DNA of 63,343 nt from Burkholderiales bacterium (lineage in GTDB: Bacteria; Pseudomonadota; Gammaproteobacteria; Burkholderiales; Burkholderiaceae_C), in the NCBI GenBank assembly GCA_017307865.1, contig JAFKGE010000037.1:1-63343 (forward strand). The letters are read 5' to 3'. Both the position numbers and the translations under genes were made by a program. Under the pieces are notes generated by a model, which worked only from the letters and a program-made list of their open reading frames with translations, did no database searches and was not told the DNA's origin. Positions within the stretch are counted from its first letter, which is position 1; each line of letters begins with the position of its first letter. Shown here in pieces: positions 1 through 7,802 of the stretch.

Positions 1-1
1 C

Positions 2-922
2 GTGCTGCTCCAGGTGCAGGACGGCCAGGACGTGGGCCCCGGCGAGGTGCTGGCGCGCATTCCGGTCGAAGGCCAGAAGACGCGCGACATCACCGGCGGC
101 TTGCCGCGCGTGGCCGAGCTGTTCGAGGCCCGCTCGCCCAAGGACAAGGGCGTGCTGGCCGAGCAGACCGGCACCATCTCGTTCGGCAAGGAGACCAAGG
201 GCAAGATTCGCCTGCAGATCACCGACCCGGACGGCAAGATCTGGGAAGAGCTGATCCCCAAGGAGAAGAACCTGCTGGTGCACGAGGGCCAGGTGGTCAA
301 CAAGGGCGAGTCCATCGTCGACGGCCCGGCCGACCCGCAGGACATCCTGCGCCTGCTGGGCATGGAAGAGCTGGCGCGCTACATCGTCGACGAGGTGCAG
401 GACGTCTATCGCCTGCAGGGTGTGAAGATCAACGACAAGCACATCGAGGTCATCGTGCGCCAGATGCTGCGCCGCGTCGTGGTCGAGAACCCGGGCGAGT
501 CCAGCTACATCGCCGGTGAGCAGGTCGAGCGCTCGGAGATCCTCAACACCAACGAGGCGCTGCAGCGCGACGGCAAGATCGCCGCCACCTACTCCAACAT
601 CCTGCTGGGCATCACCAAGGCGTCGCTGTCCACCGACAGCTTCATCTCGGCGGCGTCGTTCCAGGAGACCACGCGCGTGCTCACCGAGGCGGCCATCATG
701 GGCAAGCGCGATGAGCTGCGTGGCCTGAAGGAGAACGTCATCGTCGGCCGCCTGATCCCCGCGGGCACCGGCCTGGCCTACCACCAGGCGCGCAAGGCCA
801 AGGACCAGATGGACGAGGCCGAGCGCCGTGCCATCGCCGAGGCGGAAGCGGCCGAACTGGCCGAAGCCACCGAGGCGGCGGCGGCCTCCGCGTCGCCCGA
901 CGAAGGCGCTTCGGCGGCCTGA
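2..922 (+). CDS. rpoC: DNA-directed RNA polymerase subunit beta' (C-terminal 306 residues, 5' truncated by window edge)
   Basis: This is the C-terminal part of the RNA polymerase beta' subunit; the gene enters from the left, so the GTG at its first visible codon is an internal valine. The fragment carries the typical beta' tail, with the segment ending in [14 protein letters not shown] and the downstream [14 protein letters not shown] block that forms part of the conserved C-terminal jaw/clamp region. The tail ends in an Ala/Glu-rich stretch, common in beta-proteobacterial RpoC. A strong hairpin terminator follows the stop by about 20 bases, so this is the end of the rplKAJL-rpoBC transcription unit. 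I am very sure of the identity; only the 5' part is missing. Confidence 0.98.
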   Translation: MLLQVQDGQDVGPGEVLARIPVEGQKTRDITGGLPRVAELFEARSPKDKGVLAEQTGTISFGKETKGKIRLQITDPDGKIWEELIPKEKNLLVHEGQVVNKGESIVDGPADPQDILRLLGMEELARYIVDEVQDVYRLQGVKINDKHIEVIVRQMLRRVVVENPGESSYIAGEQVERSEILNTNEALQRDGKIAATYSNILLGITKASLSTDSFISAASFQETTRVLTEAAIMGKRDELRGLKENVIVGRLIPAGTGLAYHQARKAKDQMDEAERRAIAEAEAAELAEATEAAAASASPDEGASAA

Positions 923-940
923 TTGCTTTTGAAAGCATAG

Positions 941-980
941 CGCCCTGCGCACGCTCCATGGGCGTGCCAGGGCGTTTTTT
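941..980 (+). terminator. Rho-independent terminator after rpoC
   Basis: CGCCCTG pairs with CAGGGCG and, after one unpaired base, GCACG pairs with CGTGC; the stem is followed directly by six T. It lies between the rpoC stop and the next gene and should end the rpoBC transcript. Confidence 0.85.
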
Positions 981-1003
981 CATATAAAGTCAGAATCGAT
1001 CCC

Positions 1004-1600
1004 ATGTCCGACGGTCTGGTGATTGCCATCGCCCTGGTCGCCCTGGCGCTGTTCTGGGCGGTGGGCGCCTACAACCGCCTGGTGCGCCTGCGCGCCGCCA
1101 TCGGCACCGCCTTTGCGCCGCTGGATGCACGCTTCGTCGAGCGGCTGGCGTGGATGGGCGAGGCGCTGAAGCCAGGTGGAGGGTCGACCAGCGCCGAGGC
1201 CACCGATGGCCCGGATGCCGCGCTCACGTCCGAGCCGCCCTCGTGGGCGCGCCTGGGCGCAGCCAGCGAGCAATGGGCGCTGGCGCTGGCGCCGGTGCGC
1301 GCGCGGCCGGCCGACGCCGACGCCGTGGGGCGCTTGGTGCTGGCCCATGCGGCGCTGGACGCGGCCTGGGCCAGCATTCCGGTGCAGGACTGGGCCGCTC
1401 ACGTGGCCATCGACGCTACGCCGGTGCTGGCGCAGTGGGAGCGCCTGCGCCAGCAGGAGCAGCCGCTGGTGGCGGCGTTCAACGCCGCGGTGCAGCGCTA
1501 CAACGCCGCCATCGGGCAGTTTCCGGCCGCCCTGATGGCGCGCCTGTGCGGCTTTCGGGCGGCGCAGGGTCTGCCGCTGCTCGAGGACGCCCCAGCGTGA
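1004..1600 (+). CDS. LemA-like membrane-anchored protein of unknown function
   Basis: A 198-residue protein with one N-terminal membrane segment (about residues 4-22) followed by YNRLVRLRAAIG, which resembles the start of LemA family proteins (YNxLVxLR after a single helix). The rest is Ala-rich and predicted mostly helical. The next gene, rsmB, starts inside its stop codon (GTGA overlap), so the two are probably translationally coupled. The LemA assignment rests on the N-terminal motif and topology only; the middle part is divergent. The function of LemA proteins in this setting is not known. Confidence 0.6.
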   Translation: MSDGLVIAIALVALALFWAVGAYNRLVRLRAAIGTAFAPLDARFVERLAWMGEALKPGGGSTSAEATDGPDAALTSEPPSWARLGAASEQWALALAPVRARPADADAVGRLVLAHAALDAAWASIPVQDWAAHVAIDATPVLAQWERLRQQEQPLVAAFNAAVQRYNAAIGQFPAALMARLCGFRAAQGLPLLEDAPA

Positions 1601-2946
1601 GTCCGCCGGCGGCCCGTGACGGCACCACAGCGCGGGAGGCGCCGCCGCTGTGGCGGCAGTTGCAGTTGCTGGCGCGCCTGATCGAGGGCGTGGGTGCGGG
1701 CCAGTCGCTGACGCGTCTGTTGGACGACGTGCCGCCCGGCCTGCGCGCCGGCGCCCAGGCGCTCAGCTTCGAGGTGCTGCGCCACTGGGGCACGGCGCAG
1801 GCGCTGCGCGGCCGCCTCGCGCCGCGCCGGCCGGCGCCGCTGGCCGATGCGCTGCTGTGCAGCGCGCTCGTTCTGCTGCTGCCGGACTGCGCGCAGGCCT
1901 ACCCGGCCTTCACCGTGGTCGATCAGGCCGTGGAAGCGGCCAAGCGCGAGCCGACGCTGCGCCGCCAGGCGGCCTTCATCAACGCCTGCCTGCGCCAGTA
2001 CCGGCGCGACCCCGACGGGTTGCTGGCCGCGCTGGCGGACGATCCGGTGGCGCGGTGGAACCACCCGGCGTGGTGGATCGAGCGCCTGCAGGCCGACGAC
2101 CCCGAACACTGGGCCGCCCTGCTGGCGGTCAACCAGCTGCCGGCGTCGATGGACCTGCGGGTCAACGTGCGGCGCAGCGATGTGACGGCCTATGGCGAGC
2201 AACTGGCGCAGCGCGGCATCGCGGGCATGCCCTTGGGTGGCGCGGCTTTGCGGCTGAGGTCCCCGCACCCGGTGCACGAGCTGCCGGGCTTTGCCGAAGG
2301 CCTGGTGTCGGTGCAGTCGGCGACGGCGCAACGTGCCGCCCCCTTGCTGCTGGACGGCCTGGGCGCGCAGCCCCTGCGCGTGCTCGACGCCTGTGCTGCC
2401 CCCGGCGGCAAGACCGCCCACCTGCTGGAGCTGGCGCCGCATGCGCAAGTGACGGCGCTGGAGCTGAACGCCGAGCGCAGCCAGCGCATCGACCAGAACC
2501 TGCAGCGCCTGGGTCTGCAGGCGCAGGTGCGGGTGGCCGACGCGGGCGATCCTGGGGCCTGGTGGGACGGCGTGCCCTTCGACGCCATCCTGCTGGACGC
2601 GCCGTGCAGCGCCTCGGGCATCGTGCGCCGCCACCCGGACGTGCGCTGGCTGCGCCGCGCCAGCGACATCGCCCAGCTGGCTGCCGCGCAGGACCGCCTG
2701 CTGCAGGCCTTGTGGCCGCTGCTGGCGCCGGGTGGCCGCCTGCTGTACTGCACCTGCTCGGTGTTTCGCGCGGAGGGCGCCGAGCGCATCGCGGCGTTTG
2801 CCGCACGCAACACCGACGCGCGCCAGCGGCCCGCGCCGGGCCATTTGTTGCCATTGCTGCCGGGAACGGGCGCCGAGCTTGGCGACAATGGCAGGCACGA
2901 TGAAGATGGATTCTTCTATGCCCTGCTGCACAAGCCTGCCGCCTGA
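1597..2946 (+). CDS. rsmB: 16S rRNA (cytosine(967)-C5)-methyltransferase RsmB
   Basis: RsmB methylates C967 of 16S rRNA using S-adenosylmethionine. The 449-residue protein has an N-terminal NusB-like RNA-binding domain (about residues 20-150) and a C-terminal Rossmann methyltransferase. The SAM-binding motif DACAAPGGKT, the catalytic-loop motif DAPCSASGIVRRHPD and the YCTCSVF motif with the second catalytic cysteine are all present, as in m5C RNA methyltransferases. I chose the GTG at 1597 because it overlaps the preceding stop (GTGA) and gives the usual length; the open frame extends further upstream only as a shadow. Its stop codon lies in the left arm of a fold-back repeat (2943-3109). Confidence 0.95.
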   Translation: MSPPAARDGTTAREAPPLWRQLQLLARLIEGVGAGQSLTRLLDDVPPGLRAGAQALSFEVLRHWGTAQALRGRLAPRRPAPLADALLCSALVLLLPDCAQAYPAFTVVDQAVEAAKREPTLRRQAAFINACLRQYRRDPDGLLAALADDPVARWNHPAWWIERLQADDPEHWAALLAVNQLPASMDLRVNVRRSDVTAYGEQLAQRGIAGMPLGGAALRLRSPHPVHELPGFAEGLVSVQSATAQRAAPLLLDGLGAQPLRVLDACAAPGGKTAHLLELAPHAQVTALELNAERSQRIDQNLQRLGLQAQVRVADAGDPGAWWDGVPFDAILLDAPCSASGIVRRHPDVRWLRRASDIAQLAAAQDRLLQALWPLLAPGGRLLYCTCSVFRAEGAERIAAFAARNTDARQRPAPGHLLPLLPGTGAELGDNGRHDEDGFFYALLHKPAA

Positions 2947-3109
2947 GAGCCTGAGAGTCTTTTGCTCACGCCCGCCGTTCGCGCCAAATCGGCCGCGCTC
3001 GTGGTTGCAGATGCTCGCCATAGCCCGCGCTATGGCTGCGCTTTGCGCCTAGATCGCAGCCGATTTGGCACGCCCCTCGACCATGTTCAAAAAACTCTCA
3101 AGCTCTGAG
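2943..3109. repeat. Fold-back repeat, family 1, copy 1
   Basis: Imperfect palindrome of about 167 bp. The outer arms 2943-2963 and 3089-3109 are complementary at 18 of 21 positions. An inner arm GCCAAATCGGCCGCG pairs with CGCAGCCGATTTGGC, and the tip is CCATAGC/GCTATGG. The left arm contains the rsmB stop codon. The right arm encodes the first residues of the next protein. Other copies: 17286-17450, 35442-35601 and 60245-60407. Confidence 0.75.
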
Positions 3110-3709
3110 GCGCGGGCCCGCCGGCGCGCGCTGGCCGCGCTGCTGTGCGCCGGGCTGGGCGGCATGGGCGGCGCGGTCTGGGCGGCGGCGCCGGGCGTGC
3201 AGTCGCTGCGCGTCGAGCGCAGCGACGACGAGGTGCTGCTGTACGCCGAGCTCAGCTTCGAGCTCGCCGCTTCGGTGCAGGACGCCCTGCTCAAGGGCAT
3301 TCCGGTGCACTTCGTGGCCGAGGCCCGGGTCTTGCGCGAGCGCTGGTACTGGTTCGACCAGGAACTGGCGCAGGCCGCACGCTACACGCGCGTGGCCTAC
3401 CAGCCGCTCACGCGCCACTGGCGCCTCAACACCTCCAGCGAGCCCATCAACGACGCCGAGCTGGGCCTGGGCCTGTCGCAGCAGTATGACTCGCTGGCCG
3501 AGGTGATGGCCGCCGTGCAACGCATCGCGGGCTGGAAGATCGCCAGCGCCGAGCAGCTGGCGGGCGGTGGCGCGCAGCTGCTGCAGTTTCAGTTTCGGCT
3601 GGACGCCAGCCAGTTGCCGCGCACCTTCCAACTGGGCGGGCTGCGCCAGTCGGACTGGCACCTCGCGCTCGAGCGGCGTCAGCCGCTGGAGCTGGAGCGC
3701 AGCCCATGA
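3083..3709 (+). CDS. DUF4390 domain-containing exported protein
   Basis: A 208-residue protein with an N-terminal signal sequence (Lys/Arg-rich start, hydrophobic core about residues 18-34, Ala-rich cleavage region). The mature part is all-beta and matches the DUF4390 pattern seen beside rsmB and ntrY in Burkholderiales. Its role is not known; the conserved linkage suggests envelope sensing together with NtrY, but that is inference. I prefer ATG 3083; a TTG at 3065 would add six residues. The first codons after the ATG lie in the right arm of fold-back repeat copy 1, so the extreme N-terminus appears repeat-derived. The stop overlaps the ntrY start (ATGA). Confidence 0.75.
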   Translation: MFKKLSSSEARARRRALAALLCAGLGGMGGAVWAAAPGVQSLRVERSDDEVLLYAELSFELAASVQDALLKGIPVHFVAEARVLRERWYWFDQELAQAARYTRVAYQPLTRHWRLNTSSEPINDAELGLGLSQQYDSLAEVMAAVQRIAGWKIASAEQLAGGGAQLLQFQFRLDASQLPRTFQLGGLRQSDWHLALERRQPLELERSP

Positions 3710-6036
3710 CGGCGCCCAAGAGCGAGTTCGACCTGGAGCTGCCGGGGCAGGGCAGGGTCACGCGCTGGACGCTGCGCCTGGCCGCCGTCACCATGCTGGT
3801 GGGCGGGCTGGTGCTGGTCTTTTTGCTGGTGCAGGCCACCAACAACCGCCTGCTGTACGAGCGCTACTTCACCCGCCTGCTGTGGGTCAACATCGCGGCG
3901 GCGGCGGTGCTGGCGCTGGTCATCCTGTGGGGCGTCTATCGCCTGCTGTCGCGGCTGCGGCGCGGCAAGTTCGGCAGCCGCCTGCTGATCAAGCTGGCGG
4001 CCATCTTCGGCCTGGTGGGCGTGCTGCCGGGGCTGCTGATCTACGGCGTGTCCTACCAGTTCGTGTCGCGCTCGATCGAGACCTGGTTCGACGTCAAGGT
4101 CGAGGGCGCGCTTGAATCGGGCCTGACCCTGGCACGCAGTTCGCTGGAGACGCAGGCGCGCGAGTTCGGCAACCAGCTGCGCGGCGCCGCGACGCTGCTG
4201 GCCGACACGCCCGACGCCGCGGCGGCGCTGCCGCTGGAGCGGCTGCGCGCGCAGATCGGCGCCACCGACGCCAACCTGTGGAGCAGCTCGGGGCGGCTGA
4301 TCGCCAGTGCCGGGCTGTCGCGCTTCGATTTGTCGCCCACCAAGCCTTCGGCGCAACTGCTGCGCAACGTGCGCGCCCAAGGCGTGGCCACGCAGATCGA
4401 AGGCCTGGACGAGGCCGCCGTGCCGCGCGCGGCCGGCAGCGCGCCACCTGAGGCGCGCATTCGCGCCCTGGTGGTGGTGGGCGGCCGCTCGCTGGGCCTG
4501 ACCGACGAGGCGCGCCTGGTCGAGGCGGTGCAGCCGCTGCCCAGCGTGCTGGTTGAAAACGCCCTCGCCGTGCAGGAGGCCAACCGCGAATACCAGGAGC
4601 GTGCGCTGGGCCGCCAGGGCTTGCGCCGCATGTACATCGGCACCCTGACGCTGGCGCTGTTCCTGGCCGTGTTCGGCGCCGTGCTGCTGGCGGTGTTGCT
4701 GGGGCAGCAGCTGGCCACGCCCCTGCTGATGCTGGCCGACGGTGTGCGCCAGGTGGCCGCGGGCGATTTGCGGCCCAAGGTCATCCTGGCCGGGCGCGAC
4801 GAGCTGGTGGGCCTGACGCGCTCCTTCGCCGACATGACGCGCCAGTTGGCCGACGCCCGCACGGCGGTGGACACCAGCATGCGCGAGGTGGAGACCGCGC
4901 GCGCCAACCTGCAGACCATCTTGGACAACCTGACGGCGGGCGTCATCGTGCTCGACGCGGCCGGCATCGTGCAGTCGGCCAACCCCGGTGCCACGCGCAT
5001 CCTGCGGGCACCCCTGGCGGCCGGCGTCGGCCACCCGCTGGCCGCGCTGCCCAAGCTGGAGGCCTTTGGCCGCGACGTGCAAACTCAGTTCGACCAGTTC
5101 GAGGCCGCGCGCATCGAGCACGGGCCCGATCACTGGCAGCACGCCTTCGAGCTGCACGGCGCCACCGAAGGGGCCAATGCCGAGGCCGTGTCGCTGGTGG
5201 CGCGCGGCGCGGCCCTGCCGGGCGGCCTGCGCCTGCTGGTGTTCGACGACATCTCCGAGATCGTGTCGGCCCAGCGCACCCAGGCCTGGGGCGAGGTGGC
5301 GCGGCGCCTGGCGCACGAGATCAAGAACCCGCTCACGCCCATCCAGCTGTCGGCCGAGCGGCTGGAGCGGCGGCTGGCCGACAAGCTGCCCGACACCGAT
5401 CGCGCGCTGCTGCTCAAGTCGGTGCACACCATCGTCGATCAGGTCGACGCCATGAAGCGCCTGGTCAACGAGTTTCGCGACTACGCCCGCCTGCCCACGG
5501 CCCAGCTCAAGCCCCTGGATCTGAACGAACTGGTGGCCGAGGTGCTGCACCTGTATGGCGCGCACCTGGACGGCCCTGGCCATGGCGCCGTGGTGCCGGT
5601 GCGCTTCGAGCGCGACGATACCTGCCCGCCCATCCTGGGTGACGCGCAGCAGCTGCGCCAGGTCATCCACAACCTGGTGCAAAACGCGCTCGACGCCTCG
5701 CCCGCGCCCGACGCGGCGCAGGCCGCGGCGACAGGCGCGGGCGTCGTCATTCGCACCCGGTGGTCGGACAGCGCGCAGCGCGTGCGCCTGTCGGTCATCG
5801 ATCATGGCCACGGTTTTCCCGACGCCATCCTCAAGCGCGCCTTCGAGCCCTATGTGACCACCAAGGCCAAGGGCACTGGCCTGGGCCTGGCGGTGGTCAA
5901 GAAGATCGCCGAGGAACACGGCGCGCGCGTGGATGTGTCCAATCGCATCGTCGATGGGCACGTCGCCGGTGCCCAAGTATCATTGACGTTCGAGCCCGCC
6001 CCCGAATCCTCGGAGACAAGCCACGCGGCAGGCTGA
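3706..6036 (+). CDS. ntrY: Sensor histidine kinase, NtrY-like
   Basis: A 776-residue inner-membrane histidine kinase. Three hydrophobic segments lie near residues 18-42, 58-82 and 92-118; after a periplasmic region a fourth (about 310-335) leads into a HAMP domain (about 335-385), a PAS domain, and a HisKA/HATPase pair. The phosphoacceptor is His537 in the H-box LAHEIKNPLTPIQLSAERL. The N-box is NLVQNALDAS, and the G-boxes are DHGHGFP and GTGLGLAVVKK. The start overlaps the DUF4390 stop, and the response regulator follows after 27 bases, so this is a two-component operon. NtrY proteins are linked to nitrogen and redox/envelope responses in other bacteria; the signal here is unknown. Confidence 0.9.
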   Translation: MTAPKSEFDLELPGQGRVTRWTLRLAAVTMLVGGLVLVFLLVQATNNRLLYERYFTRLLWVNIAAAAVLALVILWGVYRLLSRLRRGKFGSRLLIKLAAIFGLVGVLPGLLIYGVSYQFVSRSIETWFDVKVEGALESGLTLARSSLETQAREFGNQLRGAATLLADTPDAAAALPLERLRAQIGATDANLWSSSGRLIASAGLSRFDLSPTKPSAQLLRNVRAQGVATQIEGLDEAAVPRAAGSAPPEARIRALVVVGGRSLGLTDEARLVEAVQPLPSVLVENALAVQEANREYQERALGRQGLRRMYIGTLTLALFLAVFGAVLLAVLLGQQLATPLLMLADGVRQVAAGDLRPKVILAGRDELVGLTRSFADMTRQLADARTAVDTSMREVETARANLQTILDNLTAGVIVLDAAGIVQSANPGATRILRAPLAAGVGHPLAALPKLEAFGRDVQTQFDQFEAARIEHGPDHWQHAFELHGATEGANAEAVSLVARGAALPGGLRLLVFDDISEIVSAQRTQAWGEVARRLAHEIKNPLTPIQLSAERLERRLADKLPDTDRALLLKSVHTIVDQVDAMKRLVNEFRDYARLPTAQLKPLDLNELVAEVLHLYGAHLDGPGHGAVVPVRFERDDTCPPILGDAQQLRQVIHNLVQNALDASPAPDAAQAAATGAGVVIRTRWSDSAQRVRLSVIDHGHGFPDAILKRAFEPYVTTKAKGTGLGLAVVKKIAEEHGARVDVSNRIVDGHVAGAQVSLTFEPAPESSETSHAAG

Positions 6037-6063
6037 ATTCACACAAAGGACAAGCGCTTTCTC

Positions 6064-6783
6064 ATGGCCAACATTCTGGTGGTTGACGACGAACTGGGCA
6101 TTCGGGATCTCCTGTCGGAGATCCTCAATGACGAGGGTCACACCGTCGAGTTGGCCGAGAACGCCGCCCAGGCGCGGGCCGCGCGGCAAAACGCCTGCCC
6201 CGACCTGGTTCTGCTCGACATCTGGATGCCCGACACCGACGGCGTCACCTTGCTCAAGGAGTGGCGCGGCGCTGGCCTGCTGACCATGCCCGTCATCATG
6301 ATGAGCGGCCACGCCACCATCGAGACCGCCGTCGAGGCCACGCGCATCGGCGCGCATGCCTTTCTCGAAAAACCCATCACCCTGCAAAAGCTGCTCAAGG
6401 CCGTCGAGCAGGCGCTGGCGCGCTCGCAGCCGGCGGGCCCGGCCGCGGCCTTGCGTGATGGCGCGCGCGCACCCAGCGCGGTTGCCACCACGGAAGTGGA
6501 GCTGACCGTCGAAGCCGCCATGGCCGGCGGCCAACTGCCGCCCCCCGCCGGCCTCGACCTGACGCCGCAGGCGCAGCGCAGCTTCGAGCTCGACCAGCCG
6601 CTGCGCGAGGCGCGCGACGCGTTCGAGAAGGCGTACTTCGAATTTCACCTGGCCAAGGAAGGCGGCTCGATGACGCGCGTGGCCGAAAAGACCGGCCTGG
6701 AGCGAACCCACCTGTACCGCAAGCTCAAGCAGCTCGGGGTCGACCTCGCCCGCGGCCGCAAGAGCAGCCAGGCGGCCACGTGA
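6064..6783 (+). CDS. ntrX: Short NtrX-like response regulator (receiver + Fis-type HTH, no AAA+ domain)
   Basis: A 239-residue response regulator. Residues 1-120 are a CheY-like receiver with the acidic pair DDE, the phosphoacceptor Asp in LVLLDIWMPDTDG and the conserved Lys in LEKPITL. After a low-complexity Ala/Pro linker, the C-terminus has a Fis-type helix-turn-helix (TRVAEKTGLERTHLYRKLKQ). The central sigma-54-interacting AAA+ domain of classical NtrX/NtrC (about 450 residues) is absent, with no trace of GESGTGKE or GAFTGA, so this is not a sigma-54 activator. An AGGA ribosome-binding site precedes ATG 6064. It is encoded with its kinase NtrY. Confidence 0.88.
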   Translation: MANILVVDDELGIRDLLSEILNDEGHTVELAENAAQARAARQNACPDLVLLDIWMPDTDGVTLLKEWRGAGLLTMPVIMMSGHATIETAVEATRIGAHAFLEKPITLQKLLKAVEQALARSQPAGPAAALRDGARAPSAVATTEVELTVEAAMAGGQLPPPAGLDLTPQAQRSFELDQPLREARDAFEKAYFEFHLAKEGGSMTRVAEKTGLERTHLYRKLKQLGVDLARGRKSSQAAT

Positions 6784-6799
6784 GCGCAAAATTCTTCGC

Positions 6800-6805
6800 T
6801 ATAAT
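6800..6805 (+). promoter_or_regulatory. -10 element of the tRNA-Phe promoter
   Basis: A perfect TATAAT ends 12 bases before the mature tRNA 5' end. I do not see a good -35 hexamer at the expected distance, which falls in the end of ntrX. Confidence 0.6.
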
Positions 6806-6817
6806 CTCGCGCTTCAC

Positions 6818-6893
<76 letters not shown>

Positions 6894-6915
6894 AACAAGC
6901 CCGCATGGGCACTAG

Positions 6916-6949
6916 AAACCTCGCTACATAAAACCTAGCGAGGTTTTTT
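6916..6949 (+). terminator. Rho-independent terminator after tRNA-Phe
   Basis: AACCTCGCTA and TAGCGAGGTT form a perfect 10-bp stem around a 9-nt A-rich loop, followed by a T-run. Confidence 0.9.
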
Positions 6950-6977
6950 CTTGCCTGACGGGATTTGGGCGGCTTGC

Positions 6978-6983
6978 TAGAAT
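6978..6983 (+). promoter_or_regulatory. -10 element upstream of the riboswitch
   Basis: TAGAAT lies just before the first conserved riboswitch block; transcription from it would begin near 6990. The -35 is weak: TTGCCT at 6951 is 21 bases upstream. Confidence 0.45.
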
Positions 6984-6994
6984 CGCTGGGTCAT

Positions 6995-7102
6995 TGGGGA
7001 GTAGCCGCTCTCGACCCCCTCGAGAGGCTGACGTCAACACACTTGACCCGCAGGTCATGGTGTCAGCGGTTTTCATGCTTGGCAAGACCTTTGACCACGA
7101 CG
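6995..7102 (+). promoter_or_regulatory. yybP-ykoY manganese riboswitch
   Basis: The leader contains the conserved blocks of the yybP-ykoY element in order: GGGGAGTAGCC, then ACGTCAACA, then GGCAAGACCTTTGACC. These form the two Mn2+-coordinating internal loops of the known structure. It stands directly before a GDT1/UPF0016 gene, a classic target of this riboswitch. Known members switch on expression when manganese binds. Whether control is by termination or by ribosome access cannot be read here; I see no strong intrinsic terminator between the aptamer and the start codon. Confidence 0.85.
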
Positions 7103-7163
7103 CTTCCGATTCGGCCGGGGATGCGTGGTGGTCAATCGTCGTTCATCCGGCCTGAAAGCGTTT

Positions 7164-7742
7164 ATGGAAGCCCTTCTCGTATCGACCGGTGTCGTCGCCC
7201 TTGCCGAAATCGGCGACAAGACCCAACTCCTCGCCTTCATCCTCGCCGCGCGTTTCAAGAAGCCGGTGCCGATCATCTTGGGCATTTTGGCGGCCACGCT
7301 GGTCAATCACGGCCTGGCGGGCGCGCTGGGGGCGTGGATCACCGCCTCGGTCAGCCCGGGCGTCCTGCGCTGGGTGCTGGGTCTGTCGTTTCTCGGCATG
7401 GCGGTCTGGACGCTGATTCCGGACAAGATCGAAGACGAAGAGTCGCAGGTGGCCCAGCACCTGGGCGTGTTCGGCGCCACGCTTGTCACCTTCTTCTTGG
7501 CCGAGATGGGCGACAAGACGCAGATCGCCACCGTCGCCCTGGCGGCGCACTACGCCACGCCGCTGCTGGTGGTTCTGGGCACGACGCTGGGCATGCTGAT
7601 CGCCGATGTGCCGGCGGTGTTCGTGGGCGACAAGCTGGCCGCCCGCATCCCGATGAAGCTGGTGCACTCGATCGCCGCCGTCATCTTCGTGCTGCTGGGC
7701 ATCGCCACCCTGCTCGGCGCCGGATCGGGCTTCGGCTTTTGA
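7164..7742 (+). CDS. GDT1/TMEM165 (UPF0016) family manganese exporter
   Basis: A 192-residue membrane protein with six hydrophobic segments in two homologous halves, each with the family signature: ALAEIGDKTQLLAF near the start and LAEMGDKTQIATV in the middle. The acidic ExGDKT motifs form the cation pathway. Bacterial members such as Vibrio MneA export Mn2+, and the manganese riboswitch upstream supports the same role here. I chose ATG 7164, which starts right at the first membrane segment as in relatives; a GTG at 7125 would add 13 polar residues. Confidence 0.88.
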   Translation: MEALLVSTGVVALAEIGDKTQLLAFILAARFKKPVPIILGILAATLVNHGLAGALGAWITASVSPGVLRWVLGLSFLGMAVWTLIPDKIEDEESQVAQHLGVFGATLVTFFLAEMGDKTQIATVALAAHYATPLLVVLGTTLGMLIADVPAVFVGDKLAARIPMKLVHSIAAVIFVLLGIATLLGAGSGFGF

Positions 7743-7802
7743 CGCCCTGGGTGAGCCGATGCTTCGATGCGCGAGCCGCTTGCGGCCTGCCGGCCGGCGG
7801 CG

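Noticed and set aside
903-940. TGCTTTTGAAAGCA after rpoC as another family 2 repeat
   Set aside because: Only a short hairpin is shared; the diagnostic head and tail blocks are missing.
6894-7163. Possible genomic island attachment site at tRNA-Phe
   Set aside because: No integrase and no duplicated tRNA 3' end were seen; the sequence downstream is a terminator and a riboswitch.
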